Both the position numbers and the translations under genes were made by a program. Shown here one piece after another: positions 25,701 through 37,300 of a stretch of DNA of 64,000 nucleotides. This DNA comes from Taeniopygia guttata (Eukaryota; Chordata; Aves; Passeriformes; Estrildidae), in NCBI RefSeq assembly GCF_048771995.1, contig NC_133026.1:107150501-107214500 (forward strand), read 5' to 3'. Each line of letters starts with the position of its first letter. Within the stretch, counting starts at the first letter, position 1. Below the pieces are notes generated by a model. The model did not search any database. It was given only the letters and a program-made list of their open reading frames with translations, and had not been told where the DNA came from.

Positions 25701-27787
25701 ACTAATATTATTCTGTGGAAAATTTCATTTTAGCCACCATCATATTTTAAAGAGTTAATTTCCATTTTGACTGTGTTTTATTAATAGGCCACTGGAAGCT
25801 TACAAACACGTCAAGGCTTTTAAGATTGTGTTTTTGCAAAAATGATTAATTATGCAGTGTTATGGATTATGATGCCCTCTTTTCCATGGTTTCCAGACTT
25901 CTTGCTTGTTGTCATGTAGCTCCAACAGTTTGATGAACGCAATAATATATTTTTCCCTGTGTGTTCTAAAAGGAAGCATGATTCTTTATAAAGGACATAC
26001 TGCAAATTGAAAAGCTGCCATCACACAGGCAGGTTGTCCTGTGGTTTATATCATAAATAACGGCTCAGCACTTTTCCTAAAGACTAGTTTAGCTCTTGTG
26101 CAGAACCCCAGACTATCAGCTGCAGAGACTGACAAGCTTGAAGCCAGCAGAGACAGTGGTAATCATCAAGACTGATTTCCCACACAATACAGACCATCTA
26201 CATTCTCTCACTATTTCTTCCAAAGGAGACAATTTTTCTTCCTGGAGTGTAAGAGCTATTTTATCTCTTAGACAGCAAAGGGATGGTGTCACCTTGTGCC
26301 ACGTCACCTCTTTTTTTTGACAAAACAATGTCTGAATAGTTCCTTAGTAATTCTTAGATTCCTTATGGATCACGTAAACCAGAGTTGAGTAAATCTTGAA
26401 ACAGGTATGTCTACTGGAGAGTATCAATTTCAGTTCTTAATTAATACACACAGTCTGTCTCAGCCCTCCAAACACAGACACAGCTTTCCTACTGTCTTCC
26501 TGAGAATATCACAGTGAGTGAGTGGATTTATTCCCAGGAATATTTTCCAGTGATTTTCTCAGTACATAGACACTGCAAAGAAATTACACCTTTGACTTAA
26601 TTGTAAATTCCCACATCAGAAACCTGATAGAACATGCTTGCTCTACTCTGCTGGAAGGGCATCCCTGGGTTGCAAGAAAACTGTATTACAAATGCAGGCA
26701 GAAGACGAGTGATATGCCAGGAATTGTGCATTGATGCTGCCTGTCTGCAGGGCAGTGTGATGGCCAAGTGCATTCAGGAGCCTTGGAGCTTCTTTGCTGA
26801 TGAGGCATCAGCAGAGAGATGTGGCAGTCATGAACAATCACATTTTGGCCTGGCCTGTCCATCCATGTAGAGAAGCATGGTAGGGAGGTAGAGAAATCTC
26901 TTATTCCCTTAGGTATTTTTCTTGTTACAGGAGACCAAAAATCCATGTCTTGTGCAGTAAACAGGCAGACGGGGGGGCATTCCTCTTGTCCCTGATATAG
27001 TTGCAAGCTCAACCGAGCTTACATGGACAAGAAAATAGAAGAGCCTAGAAGGCAAAAATGACCTATCTCCTCTCTAGTCTAGGGCAGGGTGTAGAGGGGG
27101 TTGCTGTGACCTATAGTCTGGCATGCACTTTTCACGTGGAGCTGGACAGACACATGAAGCCTTTCCTCCAGGGACACTGGGAGATGGAACTCTTATCTGC
27201 CATGAATAGTTAGCATGGAAACCACTTACTTTACTTCATGGCTAAAATGCAGCAGCTCTTCCTGCCATTACTCTGTTAGAATCTGACATAGCAATTCTTA
27301 ATCATGCTTTGGGTTTTTTTGCTTTCCATCCTTGTTCTTGGAGGGGTTGGCGCAGGTGATAAATTCTACCTTGCATGAAATTCAGAGAATGGCATCAAGT
27401 CCATGTTACAGACAGGAGAGATGCTCTCCAAGAGTGTGCAGACACGTGGCACCTTTTACCTACACTGAAGGTGACAGAAGGAGCTGCTGCAGCTCTCCCA
27501 GTGCCATTGCAAATCACTGCTCTCACAGCAGACCCTCTTGCTCCTTCAGGCTCCTTCAGCTGCTCATGGAAAAGCTCCCCAACCCATTCCAGCTCAGACA
27601 AGTGGGCTCTGTTTGAGAGGGTGATGAGTAAATCTCTGCTACCCCATCTGGATTCTGGTACATTCCTGAAAGCAGCTCAGGCTGTTTTGCCTCTGGTAAG
27701 GATGGGTAGCTAGTAGGCAGGGTTGGGCTAATAACCTCTGCAGCTGACACTGCTGCTGCAGCTGGAAAAAGGATGCATGCTCACACA
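22751..27787. other. Unique non-coding DNA, no gene seen
   Basis: Holds the longest open frame of the window (23959-24417, minus, 152 codons), which shows no motif, signal peptide or family resemblance and is treated as chance. An interrupted inverted repeat, ATCACATG (22937-22944) and CATGTGAT (22951-22958), sits near the left end. The part from about 25360 to 26000 is A+T-rich without simple repeats and might be conserved regulatory sequence; alignment would be needed. Confidence 0.55.
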
Positions 27788-27814
27788 GTGACTTGCCCAG
27801 GGTCATACTGTAGC
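27788..27814 (-). mobile_element. Possible MIR core fragment
   Basis: The plus strand reads GTGACTTGCCCAGGGTCATA, very close to the MIR core in minus orientation ('gtgacttgcccaaggtcaca'). Only about 25 bases match, so alone it is weak. The next part expected in a minus-strand MIR is found about 300 bp to the right, at 28111. Confidence 0.4.
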
Positions 27815-28110
27815 ATAAAGAGACTTACTGTTCCTTTAGTTAATAGGCAGAAGACAAGCACGGGCAAGGTGGGAGAAAGTTCACAGCTGAAATTCTACAG
27901 TGCAGTAAAAAGAGAAGAAAGAAGGGAAGCAAAGGGGAATAACAGTTTATGAGAATAAAGTCCTTCATTCAATATTAGAAGAAAGCACATTTTCTGTCAC
28001 TCTTCACTTTTTGCAACAAAGTCTGTATACAAACAACTCCTAGTTTTATGAGGCAGCTACCAAAAATCCTTCTTCAAAACTGTTAGACAGTGATAATTAA
28101 AGCTGCTTTT
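27815..28110. other. Non-coding DNA between two MIR-like pieces
   Basis: About 295 bp with a purine-rich patch around 27905-27945 and no gene or recognised repeat. It is either an insertion into an old SINE or unrelated sequence between two chance matches. Confidence 0.5.
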
Positions 28111-28165
28111 GTGGAGACTGGATTTGAACCACTGCTTGACAGGGAGAGAGCATTATGCAGTACCC
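28111..28165 (-). mobile_element. MIR-like tRNA-derived SINE fragment
   Basis: The plus strand reads GTGGAGACTGGATTTGAACC, like the minus-strand MIR 'gtggcagagctgggatttgaaccc'. On the minus strand it supplies GGTTCAAATCC (28120-28130), a perfect match to the pol III B-box pattern. The A-box side is too diverged to place. It may be the other half of the fragment at 27788. Confidence 0.45.
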
Positions 28166-28852
28166 TGCATTCCCTCTGCATCATACAGCCTTTCTGTTGC
28201 AATGAACTCACTCGAAATGAAAGTTAAATCACATCAGACAAACACATAATGAGCTTGTGCTGCAATGTTTAATAAGTTAATCAAGTATGTTAATGATACA
28301 TATTTACAAGAAAGGACTTTGACTCAAAATCAAGTCAAGAAACAACAAAGGCTAGTAATAAGAACAGCTTTGCATTGACAAAGTCCAGATGAATATGAGA
28401 TAATTTGGGCATCAAAAAGAGAACAGAGAAACTGGTAATAGATGGAACTATGAAGAAGAGCTGAATTTCACAGCATATCTAATTACAAAAGTCATTATTG
28501 ATGGGAATAGCAAAAACAACTTTTCTATACAGGATATGAGTGGAACTCTAGTGGATTGAATTGTCTAAATCTGTACCACATTTCATATTTATTTTTAAAA
28601 GTGGTTTGATATGTGGAATCTGAATCCCAGACTCTTGGAACATCTGGAAGGTCCTGAGTTTTTGGTTGGTTCATTAGAAATTAGGGCAGTTGTGAGTTTA
28701 GGATTTCAAACATTATTTTCCCCTTTACAACATAAAGCATGCTTGGAGTCATTTGGATTGAGGTTTCTGTTTTTCTGGTCAATTCTCATGTCTTTAAAAA
28801 TAAAATGACTGGAGTAGAATCATCTAATTGTGAAAGCCCCCATTTTAGATAA
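28166..28852. other. Unique non-coding DNA, no gene seen
   Basis: A+T-rich sequence without an open frame of note and without recognised repeats. Confidence 0.6.
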
Positions 28853-29263
28853 TGTGATTGGTTGACCCTGCCCTGGCTGGGTGCCAGATGTCCACCAAGA
28901 CCACTCTATCACTCCCCTCCTCAGCTGTGAGAGGAAGAGTAATTATAATGAGAGGCTCATGGCTCAAGATAAGGACAGAGAGCAATCACTCACTAATTAC
29001 CATCACCAGTAACAGAGATTCAGCTTGGAGAAATTAAGTGAATTTACTACCAATGAAAGCAAGGAAGAATAATGTAAAACCAAATCTTAAAACACCAAGA
29101 GTCACTGCCAAGGTCATTGATGAGCTCAGCCTCAGCCAGAACTTGGTTTATTTGGAGTCAGCTTACATTGGCTCTGGGGATGGGGAAATTCCCAGCAGCT
29201 TCTCAGAGAAGCCTCCCTTGTAGACTCCTGGCTATCAACAACTGGCCATTCAAACCCAATACA
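28853..29263 (-). mobile_element. Solo LTR of an avian endogenous retrovirus (ERVL-like)
   Basis: The segment begins TGTGATTGGTTGACCC and ends CAAACCCAATACA, giving TG...CA ends. It is flanked by a 5-bp direct repeat GATAA (28848-28852 and 29264-29268). Both ends resemble a bird LTR family known from memory, read here on the minus strand, with matching 'gaggctcatggctcaagataagg' and 'gctcagcctcagccaga' blocks inside. Five-base target duplications are typical of ERVL-type elements. No internal retroviral sequence adjoins it, so it is a solo LTR from recombination between two LTRs. At about 410 bp it is a shortened, broken copy, clearly diverged and so not recent. The assignment to ERVL is inference. 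Confidence 0.75.
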
Positions 29264-32200
29264 GATAAAAATGTTATCCTCTCTTGACCTCAAAACCTTG
29301 AGACACATTTAAATGGTTAAGAATGAAGGAAGACTAAAGTGTATCCCAAATGGGATTGAGCTACATGTCTTTCACTGAAGAGAATTTTCTTTCCACTTTC
29401 TTTCCTTTAGAGAGGAAAATTATTGGTCCAGATGCAGAAATATTGCTTATAGTTGTAATATTAGCTTGAACCAGGCCTAAACAAAACATCTCTGAGCTCA
29501 GATGCACACCTACTATACTGTATAATCCATTTATTTGGGTACATTTTGTTCATCTGATCATTCTCAAATCCTTCTTGGTCCCTCAAGAACATGTTATGTC
29601 TATTAATGCTCAATGTCTATTTGGTTGACTCTGGTGCACCCACTTTGCTTGAAGGAAAGCTTCCTGGGGTCAGATGGAACTGGACCTTAAATGTGCATTC
29701 AAAGTATCTATGTTCTCTTTAAAATATTTCACTTCCTTGAATTTTCTTAGGTTTATTCTCAGTGGTAATTATTCAAACTTGGAATTCAATGATGCTCAAC
29801 CATTTTAAATTTCTTTCATCATGCATGTTTATTTTCTTAAATATTTTCATGTATTTTAATTTAGTAATCTGTTTTTGTTTTGCAATATTTGTCTGTAAAT
29901 ATCCATTAAAAATCATGTCCCAAAATGGGGGCTGTTCTTAAGCAGTGGGCTCTTGCTACCCAGCCTTTTCTGTGCTTGAGTACCCAACACTCCAAAGGAC
30001 AGATTTAAGGTTAACACTTTTTAGCAAAGTGTGATTGTGAGCTGTCTAATGTTTTATGTCTAAAATTCAACTTTACTTGTATTAGGGACTACACCAATAG
30101 CTTAATCAGAAGTCTAAACATTTTGCTGAAGGATGAAAGACATTCTGACAGTGCTTGAATGGTTAATGCTTTTCCCTTGTAAACTTCATAACCCAGATGT
30201 TAAAACCACTTGGAGCTATCAATGATGACTCTTGTTAACTCATTATCTATCATCGGCAGTGGCTTTCAAATGACAACATTACAAAATCCCACTGAAGGCC
30301 AGTGGCCAGCACGATAGATCATCTGATGTCTCTAAAAGGTTTTTGTTGGGCTGCTTTGACAGCCAGAATTCAGCATGCCTCAGACCCTGGCAGAAAGGGA
30401 GACTGCAAACGACTGAAAAAGGAACAGAAGCTTTCCTAGTGCTGCTTCTCTCTTCCTTTGTTTCTTTCCTGTTGTCATCTTGAGGGATACTGTCACTTGG
30501 TCCTCTGGCTACTGCACTTTTGCCTCCCAGTTTCTCTCTCATCAGTTTTTCTGCTTTTTAGAGCAAAACACAGAGACCAGGTAGCAAGGAAATATTTTGG
30601 GCACTGTAGTGAATATATTTTTCCTTCAGGGTTAACCTTATTGAATACACTAAAGTTTTCCTGTGTTGTTCTTGATTTTTTCTTCTTTCATTTTTTTTAA
30701 CTTTCTCTACACTGAAAAACTTTTTTTTTTTTTGAAAAAATGCAAAAAAAAAAAAAAAGCACTGAAAATGCACTGAAAAAACACACTGAAAAGTTGTTTT
30801 TTTTTCAAAAATGCAAAGTGCATTTTTCTCTCAGCACTTGCAGTGGGGGAAAAAAAGCAGCTGTGCCATTAGTTTTTAAATTTATTCCAATTTTTGGACA
30901 GACTACCTTTTTCCCACTACAGCAGACTGTCTGTCTATGTCTAGTTAAGTAATAACAGAATATAATAATAAAGCAGTTAACACATTGAATAGTTGTGTGA
31001 GACACACACTTCATCCCAAGTCTTTTCTGCTCCTCATATGCTCCTGTTTAATCCCTGTTATTGTTCACTCAGCATTTTATAATGACAGGCATATAAATAT
31101 TATAGAATCATGCAGCTGGAGCATGCCTGAATGCAAATTACTTTGCAAAGGAAATTGTGTAGCACACACAGTACCTGAAAATAAAGATCCAGATAATGAA
31201 CATGGAGAGTCTTTGGATGTGAGTGGAATTACACTGATTTGCAGCACCTAAGGAATTGCTTATGCATATACCTCAACAAGCAGGTGAAAACCAGCTTGTC
31301 CTGCTCATAATTGGCATCTTTCTTGGCACAGTTCCTCTCACCAGCCCCTCAAAATCAGATGTAAATTTCACCCCTTCCTTCAAGATTAAAATACTGGGGC
31401 TTGAGAGATTTGACTTGTACATGATTTAGGTGTAAAACGGTTTTAAGTGCACAGACGTGTCAATCCAGCACAAAGGTTAAATTTCTTCAGGGAGAGAAAT
31501 CTCTATAGTCTTGTCCCTTTCCTTGAACTGAAATGTCCTCCAGATAAAATGCCAGAGGGCAAGGAGCAGATTTAGAAAATTTTAGTGAAGGGAAGACAGG
31601 TTCTTTGGCAAGGAGCTGATGCAGCATAGCTACCAAGAGAAAGCAAGTCAATTGAGCTATGATGACAGAAACAGAGTCCTTCCCATTAATTCCTTTCTCT
31701 CCTTGTCCTTTACAAAATTCAAAATGTTTTATTCTATCCCCCATGACAACTGATAGGAGCAGACCTAACATTAATTAAATATACACAGTCCTTTCACAAA
31801 GAAAATGAGTTTTGCACCAAAACCTCACCAACATTTACTGTTTTGGATGTGGCAAATTATAGTAACAAATACTATGGAGAAAATAGGTTGGGCTAAAGTT
31901 CTAATACAGTGATTTTACTTGCACCAAGTATGTGCTTCATTTTAGTTACTACTTTGTAAAAAACTCCAGTTGCTTCACATACCACACAAGCTTTAAGAAG
32001 GGATTTGTAGTGTTTCTTGCCCTTCCATTTTCCTCATGGAAAACATTGACCTGTCTGCCTGAAGAGCCATTGAGGTTCTGAATCAAGGCAAGGAAAGAAC
32101 AGAGAATACCCCTGCCTTACATCTTGTGTGGCTGTTTACACTTCAACAAGAGCAGACTAAATCAAAATGACACTTTCTGATACTCTGTGTTATGTAAATT

Positions 32201-33339
32201 GCTCCGCACAGGGTAATGCCAGCACACAATGTGGTCCAAAGACCCACAGAAAAAGACTTGCACAGAAATTAAATGTGAGCTGAGTGAAAGGCTGCTGTTA
32301 ATTCCTAGGGCCAAGAGCTAAATGTCTTCATTTTGCAGCATGTGGAGGAACATTCAGGAATGAGGCAACCACTTAGAGCCAAAACACAGACTTCACATAA
32401 ACCTTTAACGGCCTTGCACAAGCAATTGGAATGAAAGGCCTATGTGATAGCAAAAAAATTTCACACTCCTTTAATATAAAATGAATTTAATGTCCTTCAG
32501 TACTGAATACCAGCAGTGTTATCATCCTAGGTTCATTGTGACAGCAATGACAAGCATGTTGTACACAAACTAACAGACAGCAAGTTCTGCTGTGTCTTGG
32601 GAAACATGGTATATGTCACAATAACACACCCCCCATGCATTCCCCCATCCTATTTTATTTTTGTAAGTTTTGTCCAAAAAACATGAATTCATGCATCTTT
32701 TAAAAGGTATTTTGCATGTAAAGAAACCAGAATTAAGTTCAGAAGATGTGCAGTAGTACAGACAATCAGTATCTGAATAATATCTCATCTATGCAAAAAT
32801 TTAGCAGAAGACTAATTAGAAAAATACTTTAAAAGCTTTTCAAAATATAATCTTCAGCACTGTATAAATACTATTCAGTCATGGCATTCCTCACCCTGAC
32901 TTGAAAACCTTCCTGAGGTTCAGCTAGACCATTGCTATTCTCTCCCCAAACAGACCTGAGATAAATGTGAGCTAGGGAAAAAAATGGAAAGCCTATGTAA
33001 TTGTGCTCTTGAATGTCTGGCTAGGTTTCTTGGTAATGTGATATCAGTGAACATGTTTGTTTTAAATTCCTTAAATGGCCAGCGAGCAAAAAGTGCAGAG
33101 AGGTCAGGGTAGCACAAAACTAATACTGGTTTTATTATTACTTTTGTCCTTATTAGCTCCCTAACAGGAAGAAACTGCTACCTCCATCTCAGTGAAGAGC
33201 AATAGAGGAACAGGGCATCTTTCTGAGCTCATCTTCCATGACACATTCTTAATTTTGGTTTATTTCAGAAGACTCCTTTAGTTGTACTACACTAGACACC
33301 AATACTCTTCTGCTGACTTTTGGAGTAAACCATGTGTTA
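29264..33339. other. Unique non-coding DNA, no gene seen
   Basis: Open frames are under 95 codons with no known domain. An A/T homopolymer cluster with a small hairpin at 30709-30830 is listed separately. An octamer motif ATGCAAAT occurs singly at 31131. No transposon recognised. Confidence 0.6.
30709..30830. repeat. A/T homopolymer cluster with a perfect hairpin
   Basis: Alternating T and A runs (a T run near 30720-30733 and an A run near 30744-30758) separated by repeated CACTGAAAA motifs. At the right, AAAAATGCA (30807-30815) and TGCATTTTT (30819-30827) form a perfect 9-bp inverted repeat around a 3-base loop. The pieces look like local slippage and small duplication-inversion events. No element recognised. 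Confidence 0.7.
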
Positions 33340-34398
33340 TCATAGAATCATAGAATCGTTTATTTTGGAAAAGACTTTTAGGATGATGAAGTCCAACTTT
33401 TAGCCTACTGCTGCCCAGTCCACCATGAAACCATGTCACCAGGTGACAAATTGCACACCTTTTAAATATCATCAGGGATGGTGACACAACCACTTCCCTG
33501 GGCAGCCCGTTCCAATGCCTGATAACATTTTTGGTGAAGGAATTTTTCCCTAATATTTCATCTAAACCTTGCCTGGTGTAACTTTAAGCCATTTTTCTTG
33601 TCCTATTGCTTGTTCCCCAGGAGCAGAGCAACCCCTCCTCAGTACAAATTCCTTTCAGGTAGATGTAGAGAGTGATAAAATCTCCCCTGACCCTCCCCCT
33701 GAACTCCTTTTTCACCAAGCAGATTTCCAGACACTGCTGCCAGCATCTAGTGCTGCACAGGGTTGCTGTGACCCCAGGGCAGGACCTTGATGTGCCTCAG
33801 GTTGTGGATCTGTCCTGTCCAGATCCCTCTGTAGACCCTTTTTGCTCCTCAGCAGGAGGATCTCCTGTCCAGTTCAGTGTCACCTGCAAACTGATTGCAG
33901 GTACACTTGAGCCTCTTGGCCAGATCATTGATATTAAACAGGAGATAAGATAAACAAGATATTAAACAGGACTGGCCCCAGCAGAGCCCCGGGTAACACC
34001 ACTGATGACCAGCTGCCAGCCGGGTGTAACTCCATTCACCACCTCTCTGGGCCTGGCCATCCAAACAGTTTTACACCCAGCAAAGACCGCTCACAAAATC
34101 CATGAGCAGCTAGTTTATCTAGGACAATGCTGCTAAAAATGTTGTCAAATGCCTTACTAAAGTCCAGATAGACACCATCCACAGCTTTTCCTTCATCCAC
34201 TAAATGACCTTATGGAAGGAGGCACAGTCAAGCCAGACCCACTTCTCATAAACTGATGCCAAACGGGCCTGATCCACTGATTGTTCTGTGTGTGATGCAT
34301 GGTGGCACTCAAGATGATCTGCTCCATGATCTTTTCCAGCACTGAGACCCCTGAGAATGTAGCTCCCCAGATCTTCCTTCCAATCCTTCTAGTAATTC
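33340..34398 (-). mobile_element. CR1 LINE, 5'-truncated and internally rearranged
   Basis: On the plus strand the element starts with two TCATAGAA units (33340-33355), the inverse of the CR1 3' tail. The CR1 3' untranslated region follows to about 33710. The segment from about 33715 to 34398 is reverse transcriptase read on the minus strand: EKIMEQIILSA (finger region), VYLDFSKAFDN (box A), LLGPVLFNI and FAGDTELD at the place of the usual FADDTKL. The first catalytic Asp of that box is Gly here, and there are stops, so it is dead. The sequence jumps from 3' UTR to RT near 33710-33720, skipping several hundred bases of a full element, and GATATTAAACAGG is repeated 28 bp apart (33930 and 33958). 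No 5' part or endonuclease domain remains. Confidence 0.9.
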
Positions 34399-37300
34399 TG
34401 TAATTTAGTGTACTGAAAAGTGCATTTATTTCAAGTTCCGTAAGGTCAGCAAAGAAAAACATTATTTTTTTAAAAAATTGAAGGGTGGTATAAAAAGCAT
34501 AACATGTTTCAGGGTTTTGCTCTGGTCCTGTTAACACCTATGCAAAAATTGTGGTTGATAAACAAAAGCAATCATGTGTCTAGGATGAGGGGGTGGTTAC
34601 AGGGAGAATAGCAAGGCTCATTGCAAGATCAAAGCTGATGTCCTCTCATCCTTGGGGAACTTTGAGGAACGTGAAGTCAGAAATGTGAGCAAGGGCTTTT
34701 TCTCCTGGGTGCCATCAAATTCCTGTTCTGTTTCACTTGATTGAATGGGATCCCCACCAGGGACATCCTATGCTTCTGCCTAATCAGGGGAAAACACAGT
34801 GAAAGATGTGACTAGCCATCTGTAGGGAACAGTTTCTGGGCTACAGACAGGAGTACACATTTGCCTTGCTATAAATTAATTCAGTCCAGGGATTTATCAC
34901 CCTTCCTGAGGTCCCGCTTCAAAATTCACTGTGATGGATTATATATGCCATTACCAAAAACATCTGAGAACCTGTCTCTGTGGGCTACATTTATCAGCAC
35001 AAATACAGATATTCTTTGTTAAAAGGGATCTTATAGCCAGTCTAGGTAGAAGTAAGGGTGATTGCTGCAGCCTCTTGGGTTTTCAGGGGCTTTCATACTG
35101 GGATTGTAAAAAAACTCAGGAATGAGAGTTCTATTGCCTTTATTTTTATTGGTGGTGGTGGTATTGTGTTTTTTTGGGGTTTTTTTTCCCTTTAGTTTTT
35201 TTCCTAACTGAGAAAGGAGGTATAGACCAGTGACAATAGATGTCCTGTGACACCAAATATGAAATAAGCCAAACTCAATCAGTCACTTAATGGTCGATGG
35301 CTGTTCCAGATGATGGAAAAACCAGGAGGAAAGGATCTACCACACACTGTGGAGACATAAAAAGAAGAAAAGAGGGGAAAGAAGCCAAATAGGTGCAGAG
35401 AATAGGCTGAATTCAACAGAAGGTGGTCCTACTGTGACATAGTTAGGTAAGAGAAAAGGTTATGATTGACTGGATGATTAAGTGATTTGCCAAGGTTTTC
35501 AAGCAGCAGCTTTCCACATAAAGCAGACATTTCTATTTATCCTGTTCTTTGTGCTGGGAGTACAGGCGTCTCCTCTATCAGCATGTGAAATAATACTGAA
35601 ACACAGTGCACAGTAAGACTCAAGAAAACTTTTAAGACATGGGTGCAACAGTTAAGAGCTAGATTTTTACCATGTATTCAAAATAAGTGTCATCTTTGAC
35701 ATCATCAGCATCTTATGATGTGGCACATGTGCCCATTTTCCACAGAAGTACAATCATCTCTTCCTGTTTTAAGCCTCAAGTAGGACTGGGAGATGTAGCA
35801 ACTTGTGGAATCTCAGCAGTGAGTTTATGAATGATGCATGAAACAAAATCTGCCTCCGCCTGACGCACAAAGGGAATATCAGACAGGGCTGCCAAACCAC
35901 TGCTTGTCTGGGATGCTTGATGTGATACTCAGTTCAGACAATGCTAGGAAAGTCCACCAAGTACACTTTCAAAGTGTATGTGCAAAAGTACAATGAGAAA
36001 AAAGAGAGAGATAATGATATCAGGTTGTTTGCATAGTGGGGTTTTTCCCTCTTCCTCCCCTTCCTTCTCTAGCATTCTCTTCCTCAAAGCAATTTCCTTC
36101 ATGGATTGGGCAAGAGTAAAGACTGTTTTCATCACTTCTTCAATAGATTCCTTAGAAACTTGTAGTGAAATATGCCTAATATATTTTCAAGGAAGGTTTT
36201 TCACTTATAAGCAGTGTTCTGTGACCTTTTGAATAATGAAATATTGTCCCATATTGCACATACTAGTAGAGGGATCTAAGAAGCACTGGAAGTTATTTCT
36301 GTGGTGTAAAAAAAGCCCCTATATTTTCCCCAGATTATTCTGATTTTTCAGATGACAGAATAAGAAATAGTGGCAGTTACCAAACCAGTTCATACATGTA
36401 CGTATCTAAAATATGGGGAATTATTTCTTAAATGATCACCAAATAAGAATTCAAAGCCTAATGAAGTCAAAAGGTTAAAAAACGTCTTTCAACACCCCAA
36501 TGATCTTATCCATCACTTGGAGTTCTAAATTTTAAGTCACAGAAACCTTCTCTACAAAACAGCAATGGAAGCATAAAATACACTTGAAAATATTTTCTTT
36601 TCTGTTCTACATGTCAGCATAGGCAATATTCAGTTACTAAAACCTCTTTCTGGTTAACAGGCATTTGTAACTGCCTTTAACTGAATTTCTTGTGCCAATG
36701 GAGAGATGAGTAAAAGGATCAATGTACATGTCAGTAATCAAAGATGACAAATCAGTAGGCAAAAGAAGTCACCTTTCTACTCTTATGAAAAAGCCAAACA
36801 CGGTATTTTCTTGATGCAGATGCACCATCAAATATTCCACATCATTGTAATCTGAAAAAAAAAGTTTTGCTCCATTTCCTACATCTCCACAGTGATGATC
36901 TTCAGAATGTATTAAGACTGACTATTTTCTCCAGTATTTTGTTAAGACCTAGTTTTTATTAGATTTACAAAACAACTAGCAGGGAAAAAAGTACAGATTT
37001 TGGAGTCCTCTTATAAATTCTGGTAAGAAGCATCACCTTGAAAAGAAAGCTAAAAACAATTTTGATATATTTGTTCATAGCTTAATCTAATTTTGCTAAT
37101 TGACTAGATCACTTGAGAGGAAAGTAGTGACAGAGACATGACACACATCATCAGGAAGAGAGCTGACAGATCCTATGGAACAGACACAAGAAAGAAACTA
37201 TTCATGTCCATGAAAATAGGGTCAGATGTCTGACTGGAATAGCACATAGTGCAATATATTCATTATTGTCCTTTTGAGTAACCAAGGGAGTTTATATATA

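Noticed and set aside
31099-31125. TATAGAATCATGCAGCTGGA, reminiscent of a CR1 tail in minus orientation
   Set aside because: Only about 12 bases match and the expected CR1 sequence does not follow.
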